From the NCBI RefSeq assembly GCF_000517425.1, contig NZ_CP006569.1, positions 3,524,760 through 3,588,759 of the forward strand: a DNA stretch of 64,000 bases, given 5' to 3'. The position numbers were made by a program, and so were the translations under genes. Position 1 is the stretch's first letter; each line of letters starts with the position of its first letter. The notes under the pieces were generated by a model, which did no database searches, was not told where the DNA came from, and was given only the letters and a program-made list of their open reading frames with translations. This document shows positions 1 through 7,815 of this stretch, piece after piece. The DNA comes from Sodalis praecaptivus. GTDB lineage: Bacteria; Pseudomonadota; Gammaproteobacteria; Enterobacterales; Enterobacteriaceae.

Positions 1-1
1 G

Positions 2-70
2 GTCGAAAACGGGACGTTCAAGCGCATCATGGATAACTACTTTACCACCGATATTTCAGTCCCGCGTTGA
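2..70 (+). CDS. C-terminal tail of a probable ABC substrate-binding protein (5' partial)
   Basis: An open frame enters from the left edge and stops at TGA 68-70, giving 22 residues that end in DISVPR. The pattern GTFKRIMDNYF matches the usual C-terminal helix of polar amino-acid binding proteins (GTYxKIxxKYF). Most of the protein lies outside the window, so the family call is an inference from this short tail only. The deacylase at 150 follows on the same strand after 79 bases and may be in the same transcript. Confidence 0.4.
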   Translation, partial: VENGTFKRIMDNYFTTDISVPR

Positions 71-79
71 TGCGGCGGT

Positions 80-100
80 CGGGGCCGCAGGCCGGCCCCG
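80..100 (+). other. GC-rich hairpin between the partial gene and the deacylase
   Basis: Arms CGGGGCCG (80-87) and CGGCCCCG (93-100) pair perfectly around a 5-nt loop. No U-run follows, so it is more likely an mRNA-stabilising or attenuating stem than a complete terminator. Confidence 0.4.
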
Positions 101-149
101 CTCGTTCGCAAAGAAACGCGGCCTTTACCCTAAGCGGCAATATCAAAGT

Positions 150-1265
150 ATGCAAACGATTAAGCACCCGCTGCAAAGCGCCTCTCCCGGCACCGAGCGC
201 GACATCACCAGCTATCATTTTACCGGCACCACCGATCGGCGGATCTACGTGCAGGCGGCGCTGCACGGCGACGAATTGCCGGGCATGGCGACAGCCTGGT
301 ACCTTAAACGGCAATTTGCCGCGCTGGAGACCGCCGGCGCGCTGCGCGCCTCGATTACGCTGGTGCCGGTCGCCAACCCTATCGCCCTCGGGCAGTTCAG
401 CCATGGCAGCCCCCAGGGTCGGTTCGATATGCAATCCGGGCAGGATTTTAACCGTCATTTTCCCGTTTTCGGCGCGGCTATCGCTCGCGAGCTGGAACAT
501 CAGCTCGGCTGCGACCAAACCCATAATAAAAAGCTAATCCGGCAGGCGCTGCGGCGCCGGTTGTCGGCCGTCACGCCCGCCAACGAGCTCGAGTCTCAGC
601 GTCTCATTTTACTGCGTTTGGCAAGCGACGCCGATATCATGATCGATTTACATTGCGATTGGGAAGCGGTGCCGCATTTGTATACGGTTCCTGACGCCTG
701 GCCGGCGTTGGCGCCGTTGGCATGCTATTTGGGCAGTCAAGCACAGTTACTGGCGGAGGTTTCCGACGCCTCTCCGTTTGATGAAGCCTGCTACGAAATC
801 TGGTCGACGCTGCGCCGCCATTTTGCCGGCCGCTTCCCTATCCCGCTGGGGTTGCTACCGGTCACGCTGGAGCTGCGCGGCGTGCGCGATGTTGATACGG
901 CGACCGCGCAGACGGATGCGCAGGCAATTATCCAGTTTCTGACGCACCTCGGTGATATCGCGGGCCAGGCAGCCCCACCGCCGGCGCTGGCTTATCCTGC
1001 CACGCCGCTGGCCGGCTGCGAATATTTGAGCGCGCCGATGGCGGGGGTCATCTTACATCAACGCCAGTTGGGCGCGTGGGTACAGCGCGGCGAGGTGATT
1101 GCCGAGATACTTGATCCCCTGTCCGATCGATTAATACCGCTGGCGGCAGGGTTAGACGGCGTGCTCTATGCCCGCCATTGGCTGCGTTTCGCTACCCACG
1201 GTATGCTGGTGGCGCGGATTGCGGGCGCGAAGCCGATACGCTCGGGGGACCTGTTGGTCCCCTGA
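150..1265 (+). CDS. Succinylglutamate desuccinylase/aspartoacylase-family deacylase
   Basis: A 371-residue zinc-dependent deacylase of the M14-like AstE/AspA family. These enzymes remove an acyl group from the amino nitrogen of an amino acid in the cytoplasm. The zinc motif is HGDE (H39, E42), the substrate-binding FNR motif is near residue 101, the third zinc ligand is H168 in MIDLHCDW, and a likely catalytic glutamate lies in PVTLELRG. The last ~90 residues form the beta-rich barrel-sandwich domain usual in this family. No clear Shine-Dalgarno precedes ATG 150, but no better start exists. It follows a probable amino-acid binding protein, which fits deacylation of an imported N-acyl amino acid. 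The exact acyl substrate cannot be read from sequence. Confidence 0.8.
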   Translation: MQTIKHPLQSASPGTERDITSYHFTGTTDRRIYVQAALHGDELPGMATAWYLKRQFAALETAGALRASITLVPVANPIALGQFSHGSPQGRFDMQSGQDFNRHFPVFGAAIARELEHQLGCDQTHNKKLIRQALRRRLSAVTPANELESQRLILLRLASDADIMIDLHCDWEAVPHLYTVPDAWPALAPLACYLGSQAQLLAEVSDASPFDEACYEIWSTLRRHFAGRFPIPLGLLPVTLELRGVRDVDTATAQTDAQAIIQFLTHLGDIAGQAAPPPALAYPATPLAGCEYLSAPMAGVILHQRQLGAWVQRGEVIAEILDPLSDRLIPLAAGLDGVLYARHWLRFATHGMLVARIAGAKPIRSGDLLVP

Positions 1266-1608
1266 ACCGCCAGACAAGGCGCCCCCCGACACGCAGAGGG
1301 ATCCTTAAGCCGGCAGACGATAGACTCCCCCTGCGCGTTGCGGGTCTTCCTTGTCGGGGGAAATCCCCGATCGGGCGCTGAGCACAGAAGCGGCCGATGA
1401 CAGATGAAATCCTTCGGCGCAATATGAAATCAGCGCGGGGGTATGATTTTTTTCCGCCCTGCTCGCCTGCGCTACCGGTGCAGGTTTCATCGCGCACCGC
1501 GTGCTCTGGGCAACTGAAATTTCGCGCCGCGCCGTGAATTTCACTTGCGAGGTGTGCCATCCTTACCCGCATAATCGAGGTCGAACACATTTATTTACAG
1601 GAGGGGCT

Positions 1609-1758
1609 ATGACGACGCTACAACCTGTCGGGATTCTGCTTGCGCTGGTGATCATCAGCGTGATTTGTTTTCTGCTGCACCGGCGACAGCGGAAGAATAG
1701 CCAACCCACCTTTAGCCACCCGCGCGCAAAACGGCGTAGCCGTTCAGCGCCCATATGA
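1609..1758 (+). CDS. Small single-span membrane protein, 49 aa
   Basis: Starts at ATG 1609 behind a strong AGGAGG-type ribosome site. Residues 7-24 are almost entirely hydrophobic (VGILLALVIISVICFLL) and are followed by a very basic tail (HRRQRKN ... AKRRSRS). The charge pattern predicts an inner-membrane protein with an outside N-terminus and a cytoplasmic basic tail. I do not recognise the family. The strong RBS and the clear hydrophobic/basic division favour a real gene over chance. Confidence 0.5.
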   Translation: MTTLQPVGILLALVIISVICFLLHRRQRKNSQPTFSHPRAKRRSRSAPI

Positions 1759-1903
1759 ACGCGTTAAGACAGGTTGATTGACGACTGCACCAGGGGCGTT
1801 AGACCGCCGCAGTTTTTGCCGCACGGCCTTGAGCACCACCCGTCATAATCAGAAGATTGAATAATACTATGTTAGAAAGGCAATCCCTTGCCTCTCATTA
1901 CCG

Positions 1904-1930
1904 CCGCCGATCCCGTCGGCGGTTTTCTTT
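1904..1930 (+). terminator. Rho-independent terminator
   Basis: Arms CCGCCGA (1904-1910) and TCGGCGG (1916-1922) with a TCCCG loop, followed by TTTTCTTT. A smaller stem (AGGCA/TGCCT) lies just upstream near 1879-1893. It lies ~145 bases downstream of the small membrane-protein gene and may end that transcript or a short RNA starting after 1760. Confidence 0.7.
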
Positions 1931-2049
1931 ATCCCTTTCCGCAGCGGCGCCATCCCTTTCCGCAGCGGCGCCGCGACAAAGCCCCTACACGTCCGGCTTA
2001 CGGATACGCGGCACGCCCGGTAGGCAGGTCAATGCCGCGATGAAACCTC

Positions 2050-2320
2050 GCCGGCAACCCGGTTTCTGGCTGCCCTAACGCCATGATGGTCCGCCGGCAG
2101 CCCGGTTTCTGGCTGCATTACGCCATGAAACCCCGCCGGCAATCCGGTTTCTGGCTGCCCTACCGCCATCAAACCCCGCCGGCAGCCCGGTTTCTGGCTG
2201 CCCTACCGCCATCAAACCCCGCCGGCAGCCCGGTTTCTGGCTGCATTACGCCATGAAACCCCGCCGGCAATCTGGTTTCTGGTTGCCCTACCGCCATGAT
2301 GGCCCGCCGGCAGCCCGCCG
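2050..2320. repeat. 43-bp tandem minisatellite, about 6.3 copies
   Basis: Units beginning GCCGGCA start at 2050, 2093, 2135, 2178, 2221, 2263 and 2306, a period of 42-43 bp. The core GCCGGCAGCCCGGTTTCTGG is nearly invariant, while the end alternates between CCCTACCGCCAT and CATTACGCCAT forms. There is no spacer between copies, so this is not CRISPR. It fills the gap before the stop of the SDR-like gene. Confidence 0.9.
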
Positions 2321-2335
2321 GTGTAGCTTTAACGG

Positions 2336-3124
2336 TTAGAATATCGACGGTATCAAACCGCCGTCCACCCGCAAAACCGAGCCGGTGATATAGGATGCCT
2401 GACGGCTGGCCAGAAACGCTGCGGCGGCGCCATATTCTTCCGGCTTGCCATAGCGGCCGGCGGGAATGGAGGCTTTACTCTGCGCCTGCACCGCTTCCGG
2501 CGTGCTGTTTTCCCGCTGTGCTTTGGCGGCATCCAACTGGCCGACGCGATCGGTGGCGATACGCCCCGGAATGATAATGTTGGCGGTTATGCCCTGGCCC
2601 GCGACTTCCGACGCCAGCGTTTTAGACCATCCCAGCAGCGCCATGCGCAGGGTATTGGATATGGCCAAATTCGCCAAAGGCGCTACCGCGCCCGAGGAGG
2701 TGCTGGTGATAATACGTCCCCAGCCCGCCGCCCGCATATCCGGCAGCACCTTATCGGTCAATTGAATCAATGCGCTGACCATCGCGGTGAATTGCGCCTG
2801 CCAGACTGTCGCCGCGACGCCTTCCGCCCGGGAGGGCGGCGGCCCGCCGGAGTTGTTGACCAGAATGCCGATAGGCCCCAGGGCCTGGCGAATGGCGCTG
2901 AGTACGTCATCGAACGTTTCCGGCTGGCTTAAGTCCAGCGCAAACGCCTGCGCGCGGCCGCCTTGTCCGGTAATCAGCGCCACCGTCTCGTCCAGCTTGC
3001 CCGGCGTGCGGCCGGTTACCGCCACCGTTACGCCTTCCGCCGCCAGCGCCAGCGCAATGGCGCGGCCCAAACCGCTGCCCGCGCCGCAAACCAGCGCGAC
3101 TTTATCCTCAATAGCTAAATGCAT
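2336..3124 (-). CDS. SDR-family protein lacking the usual Tyr/Lys catalytic pair
   Basis: A 262-residue short-chain dehydrogenase/reductase fold. The start at 3124 has AGGA upstream. The cofactor loop GAGSGLG (residues 14-20) and the NNSGG motif are intact, and S143 matches the catalytic serine. At the positions of the canonical YxxxK the sequence reads S156-N-T-L-R160, so both the tyrosine and the lysine are replaced. A known BKR-like SDR subgroup also departs from the tetrad, so this may be a binding protein or use other chemistry. It lies downstream of the GntR gene on the same strand with a 62-bp gap, probably in its transcript. The role in the neighbouring catabolic locus is unknown. Confidence 0.8.
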   Translation of the reverse strand: MHLAIEDKVALVCGAGSGLGRAIALALAAEGVTVAVTGRTPGKLDETVALITGQGGRAQAFALDLSQPETFDDVLSAIRQALGPIGILVNNSGGPPPSRAEGVAATVWQAQFTAMVSALIQLTDKVLPDMRAAGWGRIITSTSSGAVAPLANLAISNTLRMALLGWSKTLASEVAGQGITANIIIPGRIATDRVGQLDAAKAQRENSTPEAVQAQSKASIPAGRYGKPEEYGAAAAFLASRQASYITGSVLRVDGGLIPSIF

Positions 3125-3186
3125 ACTGTTTTCCTGGTAGTCAATAAACGATACAGCTTCCCTGCCGGCCCTTACCCTTCCCTGCA

Positions 3187-4083
3187 TTACGTCTTGGCGA
3201 CTTTGCCCGCCACCGTGTCATAGGCGGATTGCAAATGCTGCCGCATGATTTCGGCGGCGGCGGCCATACGGCCATCGCGTACGGCGTCCAGGATAGCGAC
3301 ATGCTCCTCGCACCATTCCCGCACCCGCTGCCGATTTTGATAACTGCCAAACTCCAGCAGGCGCCGCAGCCGGTTTTGCTGCTGGATCGCCTGCAAAACA
3401 AAGACATTGCCGCTCCATTCCGCCAGTGATTCATGAAACGAGGCGTCGGTATTAAAGATCTGGCGGCTCTCCACCTGGGTGATATCCGGGTGGGCAATTA
3501 AATAAAGATGTTGCGACCGCAGGCGTTTGATCGCTCGCCTGTCGGCTTTAAACCCGGGCGCCAGGAGACTGGCCGGCTCAATGAGCAACCGAAAGCCGTA
3601 GCCGTTGCGCAAGGCCACGTCGCTGTTGAGCGTTTGCAAAAAACGCCAGCCGTGCCCCGGATTACGCGCAATGAGGCCATCTTCCGATAAACGCAGCAGC
3701 GTACGTGCCAGTACCCCGCGATCCACTTCATAGCGCTGGGCGATATCGGTTTGCGTCAGCGACTCGGGTAGATTGCCGGCAATGCGATCTTTCACCAGTT
3801 GTTCGTAAAGATCCTGATCGCTGCTGGTGGGCATATCGATCGTGATGGTTTGCAGCGCCTCCACATTGCGCAGCAGGAAAAAACCCTGGTTGCGCCTGGC
3901 TTCAACCGCGCCCAGCGAGCAGAGCAAATTCAGCCCGGCGCGTATCGGCGTTCGGGAGACGCCAATGGCGTCGGCGAGTTGTTGCTCGCGTAAATGATGA
4001 CCTGGCTCGAATCTTGCTTCGACTATCAGGTCAAGAATTTGTCTGGCCAGCCGCCGGCTGCTGGCAGTTGATGATGACTGCAT
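3187..4083 (-). CDS. GntR-family regulator with two winged-helix segments
   Basis: A 298-residue transcription factor. The start at 4083 puts the first helix-turn-helix near the N-terminus (LREQQLADAIGVSRTPIRAGLNLLCSLG, residues ~30-60), a typical FadR/GntR reading head. After ~90 residues there is a second winged-helix-like stretch (LTQTDIAQRYEVDRGVLARTLLRLSEDGLIAR), then an all-helical FCD-like ligand domain. Normal FCD regulators are ~230 residues, so the second unit explains the extra length. It is divergent from the amino-acid importer, with a candidate operator at 4113-4132, and probably controls that importer, the enzymes behind it and the aminotransferase at 12481. The ligand is likely the imported compound or a breakdown product. 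Confidence 0.82.
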   Translation of the reverse strand: MQSSSTASSRRLARQILDLIVEARFEPGHHLREQQLADAIGVSRTPIRAGLNLLCSLGAVEARRNQGFFLLRNVEALQTITIDMPTSSDQDLYEQLVKDRIAGNLPESLTQTDIAQRYEVDRGVLARTLLRLSEDGLIARNPGHGWRFLQTLNSDVALRNGYGFRLLIEPASLLAPGFKADRRAIKRLRSQHLYLIAHPDITQVESRQIFNTDASFHESLAEWSGNVFVLQAIQQQNRLRRLLEFGSYQNRQRVREWCEEHVAILDAVRDGRMAAAAEIMRQHLQSAYDTVAGKVAKT

Positions 4084-4112
4084 GGTTAAACCGCCCCAGA
4101 ATATAGTATTTT

Positions 4113-4132
4113 TTGTGATAATAAATACAATA
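4113..4132. promoter_or_regulatory. Candidate GntR operator upstream of the importer
   Basis: The 20-mer TTGTGATAATAAATACAATA has the layout TTGT-N10-ACAA. A 16/20 match with the same half-sites and spacing occurs at 12451-12470, before the aminotransferase. It lies between the divergent regulator and importer genes, where an autoregulatory operator is expected. Confidence 0.5.
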
Positions 4133-4279
4133 TCACAGCTTGGCGAAAGCCGCGATACTACTGAGGTAAGCCCTAAAATTGTGCAAAGGCGCACCAATAT
4201 GGCGCAGGCAAGTGCGCCGATGATTGTATTAATTGACTCATAAAGAGCAATTCAACGAACCCGTATGATGGAGACAAAA

Positions 4280-5101
4280 ATGGCCAATACCCTGTTTGTT
4301 CGCCGCACGACCCGTCAGCTTTTGGCGGCTTTTTGCCTGACGTTGCCCCTGCTGAGCCAGGCCGCAGAGCCGAAACTCGTGTCCCCCGGGAAGCTGACCT
4401 ACGGCACCGCCGCCACCTTTATGCCGTTCGAGTTTACTAAAGATGGCCAGTTGACCGGGTTCGATATCGATTTAATTAACGCGCTGAGCAAAAAAGTCGC
4501 GCTGACCCCCGCCCCCATGTCGATGGAATTTAAAGGTTTGATCCCCGCACTACAGGGTAACCGGCTGGATATCATCAATTCCGCGATGTACGTCAACCCG
4601 ACGCGCGCCGAGCAGGTAGATTTTGTGCCTTACCTGATGATCGGCAGCCGGGTGGTGGTGAGCAAAGATAATCCCGCCAAGATCACCGGCCGCGATTTGT
4701 CGCTATGCGGTAAAAACGTTGCCGTCACGCTCGGCGGCATCGAAGAGAGCCAGGCGCGCGAAGACAATAAGAAATGCCTGGCGGCCAGTAAGCCGGCGAT
4801 TAACGTGTTGACCTATCCCGCCGCCACCGATTCCGCCGTTGCGGTCGCACAAGGCCGTGCCGATGCCGAGTTTCTTTCCACGCCGGGTTCGGTGGCGCTG
4901 ATGACCGAGAAACCGGGCATGTTTATCGCCGTCGGCCCCGAGTTTGAAGCCGATACCCATATCGCTTTCGCCATTCGCAAAGGCGATACCGCCACCCGCC
5001 AGCTGCTGGAAAACGGCCTACAGGCGCTGGTCAAGGAGGGTACCTATAAGCAGCTGATTGAGAAATGGAAATTCCCAGATTCGGTTTCTATTTTCCACTA
5101 A
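4280..5101 (+). CDS. Polar amino-acid-type ABC substrate-binding protein
   Basis: A 273-residue periplasmic binding protein of the SBP_bac_3 family. Of three in-frame ATGs (4265, 4268, 4280), the third has GGAG six bases upstream and gives a normal signal peptide: basic RRTTR, a hydrophobic core and cleavage near LSQAA|EP. The mature part begins with KLTYGTAATFMPFEF and contains GFDIDLINALSKK and the family signature region NPTRAEQVDFVPY. A cysteine pair (~C147 and C165 by eye) could form a disulfide. It is the first gene of a tightly packed run with permease, ATPase and catabolic enzymes. The ligand is probably a modified amino acid. Confidence 0.9.
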   Translation: MANTLFVRRTTRQLLAAFCLTLPLLSQAAEPKLVSPGKLTYGTAATFMPFEFTKDGQLTGFDIDLINALSKKVALTPAPMSMEFKGLIPALQGNRLDIINSAMYVNPTRAEQVDFVPYLMIGSRVVVSKDNPAKITGRDLSLCGKNVAVTLGGIEESQAREDNKKCLAASKPAINVLTYPAATDSAVAVAQGRADAEFLSTPGSVALMTEKPGMFIAVGPEFEADTHIAFAIRKGDTATRQLLENGLQALVKEGTYKQLIEKWKFPDSVSIFH

Positions 5102-5134
5102 GCCTGACCGCTCACCGAACGGGAGAAAATAACT

Positions 5135-5857
5135 ATGTCCATTGATCTTGTCTGGCAGTACATCAGCTCTCCGGCGTTTTTCCAGGGGGCGATGATGACG
5201 TTGCTGCTGACGCTGTGTTCGCTGCTGTTCGGCATCGTAATCGGTCTGGTACTGGCGCTACTGCAAGAATCCCGCTTCCGCGGCGCCCGCGGGCTGGCGT
5301 TTGTCTACCTGTGGCTGTTCCGCGGTACGCCGGTGCTGTTTCAAATCATTTTTGTCTACAACGTCCTGCCCACCTTCGGCCTGCGCTTTTCCGCCTTTAC
5401 TTGCGCAGTGCTGGCGCTGTCTTTGAACGAAGGCGCCTACATGGCGGAGATCCTGCGCTCCGGCCTGCAGGCGGTCAAAAGCGGTCAGCGTACCGCCGGC
5501 ATGGCGCTGGGCATGACGCGCGGACAGATTATGCGCAAGATTGTGCTGCCGCAGGCGGCGCGAATTGTTCTGCCGCCGATGGGTAACCAAATGATCAGCA
5601 TGCTGAAATCGAGTGCGCTGGTGTCCGTTATCGCGGTGCAGGAGCTGCTGTTGATAGCCAACCAGACCGCCAGCGCCAGCTTCCGCTATTTCGAGGCGCT
5701 GTGCGCCGCGGGGGTGTATTACCTGGTGCTGACCAGCCTGTTTATGGTGTTCCAGTCCTGGCTGGAGCGCAGTCTCGACCCGAAAAAACGCAAGAGAAGC
5801 GCGGGCAAGCGCGGCGGGCTGCTGATGCGCGCCCTGCGTCAGCCCACGGCACGTTAA
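5135..5857 (+). CDS. Amino-acid ABC transporter permease (HisM/GlnP type)
   Basis: A 240-residue inner-membrane permease with an upstream GGGAGA ribosome site. It has about five hydrophobic segments and the EAA-type loop near residues 105-135 (LNEGAYMAEILRSGLQAVKSGQ ... ALGMTRGQIMRKIVLPQA) that docks with the ATPase. A basic tail (KKRKRSAGKRGG) ends on the cytoplasmic side. Only one permease is present, so it probably acts as a homodimer with the ATPase encoded 9 bases downstream. Confidence 0.92.
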   Translation: MSIDLVWQYISSPAFFQGAMMTLLLTLCSLLFGIVIGLVLALLQESRFRGARGLAFVYLWLFRGTPVLFQIIFVYNVLPTFGLRFSAFTCAVLALSLNEGAYMAEILRSGLQAVKSGQRTAGMALGMTRGQIMRKIVLPQAARIVLPPMGNQMISMLKSSALVSVIAVQELLLIANQTASASFRYFEALCAAGVYYLVLTSLFMVFQSWLERSLDPKKRKRSAGKRGGLLMRALRQPTAR

Positions 5858-5866
5858 GGAGCCGAT

Positions 5867-6616
5867 ATGTCAAATCACGCGACCAAACCGCTGTTGGAAA
5901 TTATCGGCATCGATAAATATTTCGGCCGCAACCACATTTTGAAAAACTGCTCGATTACCGTGCGCAAAGGGGAGACGGTGGTCCTTATCGGCCCCTCCGG
6001 CTCCGGTAAATCTACGCTGCTGCGCTGCGTCAACCTGTTAGAGCCGGTGGACGGCGGCAGCATCTTCTTCGCCAACCGGGATATTTGCGGCAACGACATC
6101 GAACCGCATCGCCTGCGCCAGGATATCGGCATGGTGTTCCAGAACTATGAACTGTTTTCCCATCTGTCGGCGGCGGAAAACATCATGCTGGCGCCGATGA
6201 CGGTGCTGGGTATGAGCCGCGCCGAGGCGCGCGAACTGGCGCAGGAGCTGCTTGGCAAGGTCCGTATTCCGGATAAGGCGGATGCGTTTCCGGACGAATT
6301 GTCCGGCGGCCAGCAGCAGCGGGTGGCTATCGCCCGCGCGCTGGCGATGAAGCCCAAGCTGATGCTGTACGACGAGCCGACATCGGCCCTGGATCCCGAG
6401 ATGATCCGTGAAGTCTTGGACGTCATGGCCGACCTGAGCGCCGAGGGTATGACCAGCATCGTCGTGACCCATGAAATGGGCTTTGCCAAGCGCGCCGCCA
6501 GCCAAATCGTGTTTATGGAGTCGGGCGAGATTATTGAAAACGCCAGCGGCCAGGACTTTTTCAGCGGCACGGTCAGCGAACGAGCGCGCCGCTTCCTCGA
6601 TCAAATTTTGCATTGA
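5867..6616 (+). CDS. Amino-acid ABC transporter ATP-binding protein (GlnQ/HisP type)
   Basis: A 249-residue ATPase with AAGGAG upstream of ATG 5867. Walker A is GPSGSGKST (near residue 40), the Q-loop is VFQNYELF, the signature is LSGGQQQRVAIARAL, Walker B is LMLYDEPTSALDPE and the switch histidine is in VVTHEMGFAK. This is the PAAT-subfamily pattern. It completes the importer with the two genes just upstream. Confidence 0.93.
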   Translation: MSNHATKPLLEIIGIDKYFGRNHILKNCSITVRKGETVVLIGPSGSGKSTLLRCVNLLEPVDGGSIFFANRDICGNDIEPHRLRQDIGMVFQNYELFSHLSAAENIMLAPMTVLGMSRAEARELAQELLGKVRIPDKADAFPDELSGGQQQRVAIARALAMKPKLMLYDEPTSALDPEMIREVLDVMADLSAEGMTSIVVTHEMGFAKRAASQIVFMESGEIIENASGQDFFSGTVSERARRFLDQILH

Positions 6617-6639
6617 TTGCCCGTTACCCGGAGAAAACC

Positions 6640-7815
6640 ATGTTCCACGTCGTTCCTGATGTTGATCGTATGAAGCGCGATTTGGCCGCGCTGGTCGCCA
6701 TCAATACCGAAAACCCCCCCGGCCGCGAACGCGAGGCGGCCGAGCTTATCGCCGCCCTGCTGGGGGAAGCCGGTTTCGATCTGAGTTTCAGCGAGTATCA
6801 AACCGGCCGCACTAACGTCAAAGCGGTGCTGAAAAACGGCGCCGGCCCCTGCTTCGCCTTTAACACCCATATCGACGTCGTGCCCGCCGGCGAGGGCTGG
6901 AGCACCGACCCGTTTACCCTCGTCGAGCGCGATGGTCGACTCTACGGCCGCGGCGCCTGCGACGCCAAGGGCCCGCTGGTGGCGATGCTGGAGGCAATGC
7001 GTCTGTTGGCCGCCCACCGTGCCGAGTGGTCCGGTACCCTGATGGGCGTCTTCGTCGCCGACGAAGAAGTCGCCAGTGAGGGGGCGAAATTTTACGTCAA
7101 CGATAGCCCGCCGGCCATCGACTTCGCGGTCATCGGCGAGCCAACCAGCAACGCGACTTTTTCCGCCCATAAGGGCAGCCTGCGCCCGCTGGTGCGGGTT
7201 CACGGCGTGACCGCCCACTCGGGGACGCCGGAGTTGGGCGAAAACGCCATTTTCCGCGCCGCGCAGCTGCTGGGTATGATAGAGGAAGAACATCAGCACA
7301 ACGTGCGTTGCCGCTGCCACCCGCTGGTGGGTTCAGCCAGCCTGACCGTGACCCGCGTTCACGGCGGCCATGCCGACAACGTCCTGCCCGGCAGCTGCGA
7401 CCTGCTGCTCGATCGGCGCATGGTGCCCGGCGAAGATGAAACGCAGGTAAAACAGGATATCGACGCCCTGCTGGCGCTGGCGCAAGAACGTTTCGGCGTG
7501 CGCGCGGAAATTTTACGCTATCAGCCCACCACCGGCGGCGCGACCGAAACCGATAGCCGCGAGCGCATCGTACAGGCCGGATTAGCCGCCTGCCGCGCCC
7601 ATGGCCAGCCGGAGCCGGGCCCGTTCGGCTTCCAGGGCGGTTGCGATCTGGTACATTTCCGCAGTCTCGGCACCCAAGGCATCGTCATCGGCCCGGGTTC
7701 GCTGGCGGTGGCGCACAAGCCCGATGAATTTGTGCCGGTGGACGAATTCATTGCCGCCAGCGCTATCTATTGCGATATCGCGCTCGCCATGTTGCCCGCG
7801 GAGAACGCCGCGTGA
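6640..7815 (+). CDS. M20-family metallodeacylase (ArgE/DapE-like)
   Basis: A 391-residue zinc hydrolase. ATG 6640 is preceded by GGAG; an earlier in-frame start would overlap the ATPase and lacks an RBS. The M20 metal site is visible: H77 and D79 in NTHIDVVPAG, bridging D108 in ACDAKGP, E142/E143 in ADEEVAS, E167 in GEPTS and a C-terminal histidine in VAHKPDEF. These enzymes cleave an amide bond from N-acyl amino acids or dipeptides in the cytoplasm. Its stop overlaps the next start by 4 bases (GTGA), so hydrolysis and epimerisation are translationally coupled. The true substrate is unknown. Confidence 0.88.
   Translation: MFHVVPDVDRMKRDLAALVAINTENPPGREREAAELIAALLGEAGFDLSFSEYQTGRTNVKAVLKNGAGPCFAFNTHIDVVPAGEGWSTDPFTLVERDGRLYGRGACDAKGPLVAMLEAMRLLAAHRAEWSGTLMGVFVADEEVASEGAKFYVNDSPPAIDFAVIGEPTSNATFSAHKGSLRPLVRVHGVTAHSGTPELGENAIFRAAQLLGMIEEEHQHNVRCRCHPLVGSASLTVTRVHGGHADNVLPGSCDLLLDRRMVPGEDETQVKQDIDALLALAQERFGVRAEILRYQPTTGGATETDSRERIVQAGLAACRAHGQPEPGPFGFQGGCDLVHFRSLGTQGIVIGPGSLAVAHKPDEFVPVDEFIAASAIYCDIALAMLPAENAA

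Noticed and set aside
1857-2078. 73-codon open frame entering the 43-bp array
   Set aside because: It reads through a terminator and repetitive DNA, has no ribosome site and shows low-complexity sequence.
2050-2320. CRISPR array
   Set aside because: Units are joined directly with no unique spacers, and no cas gene is near.
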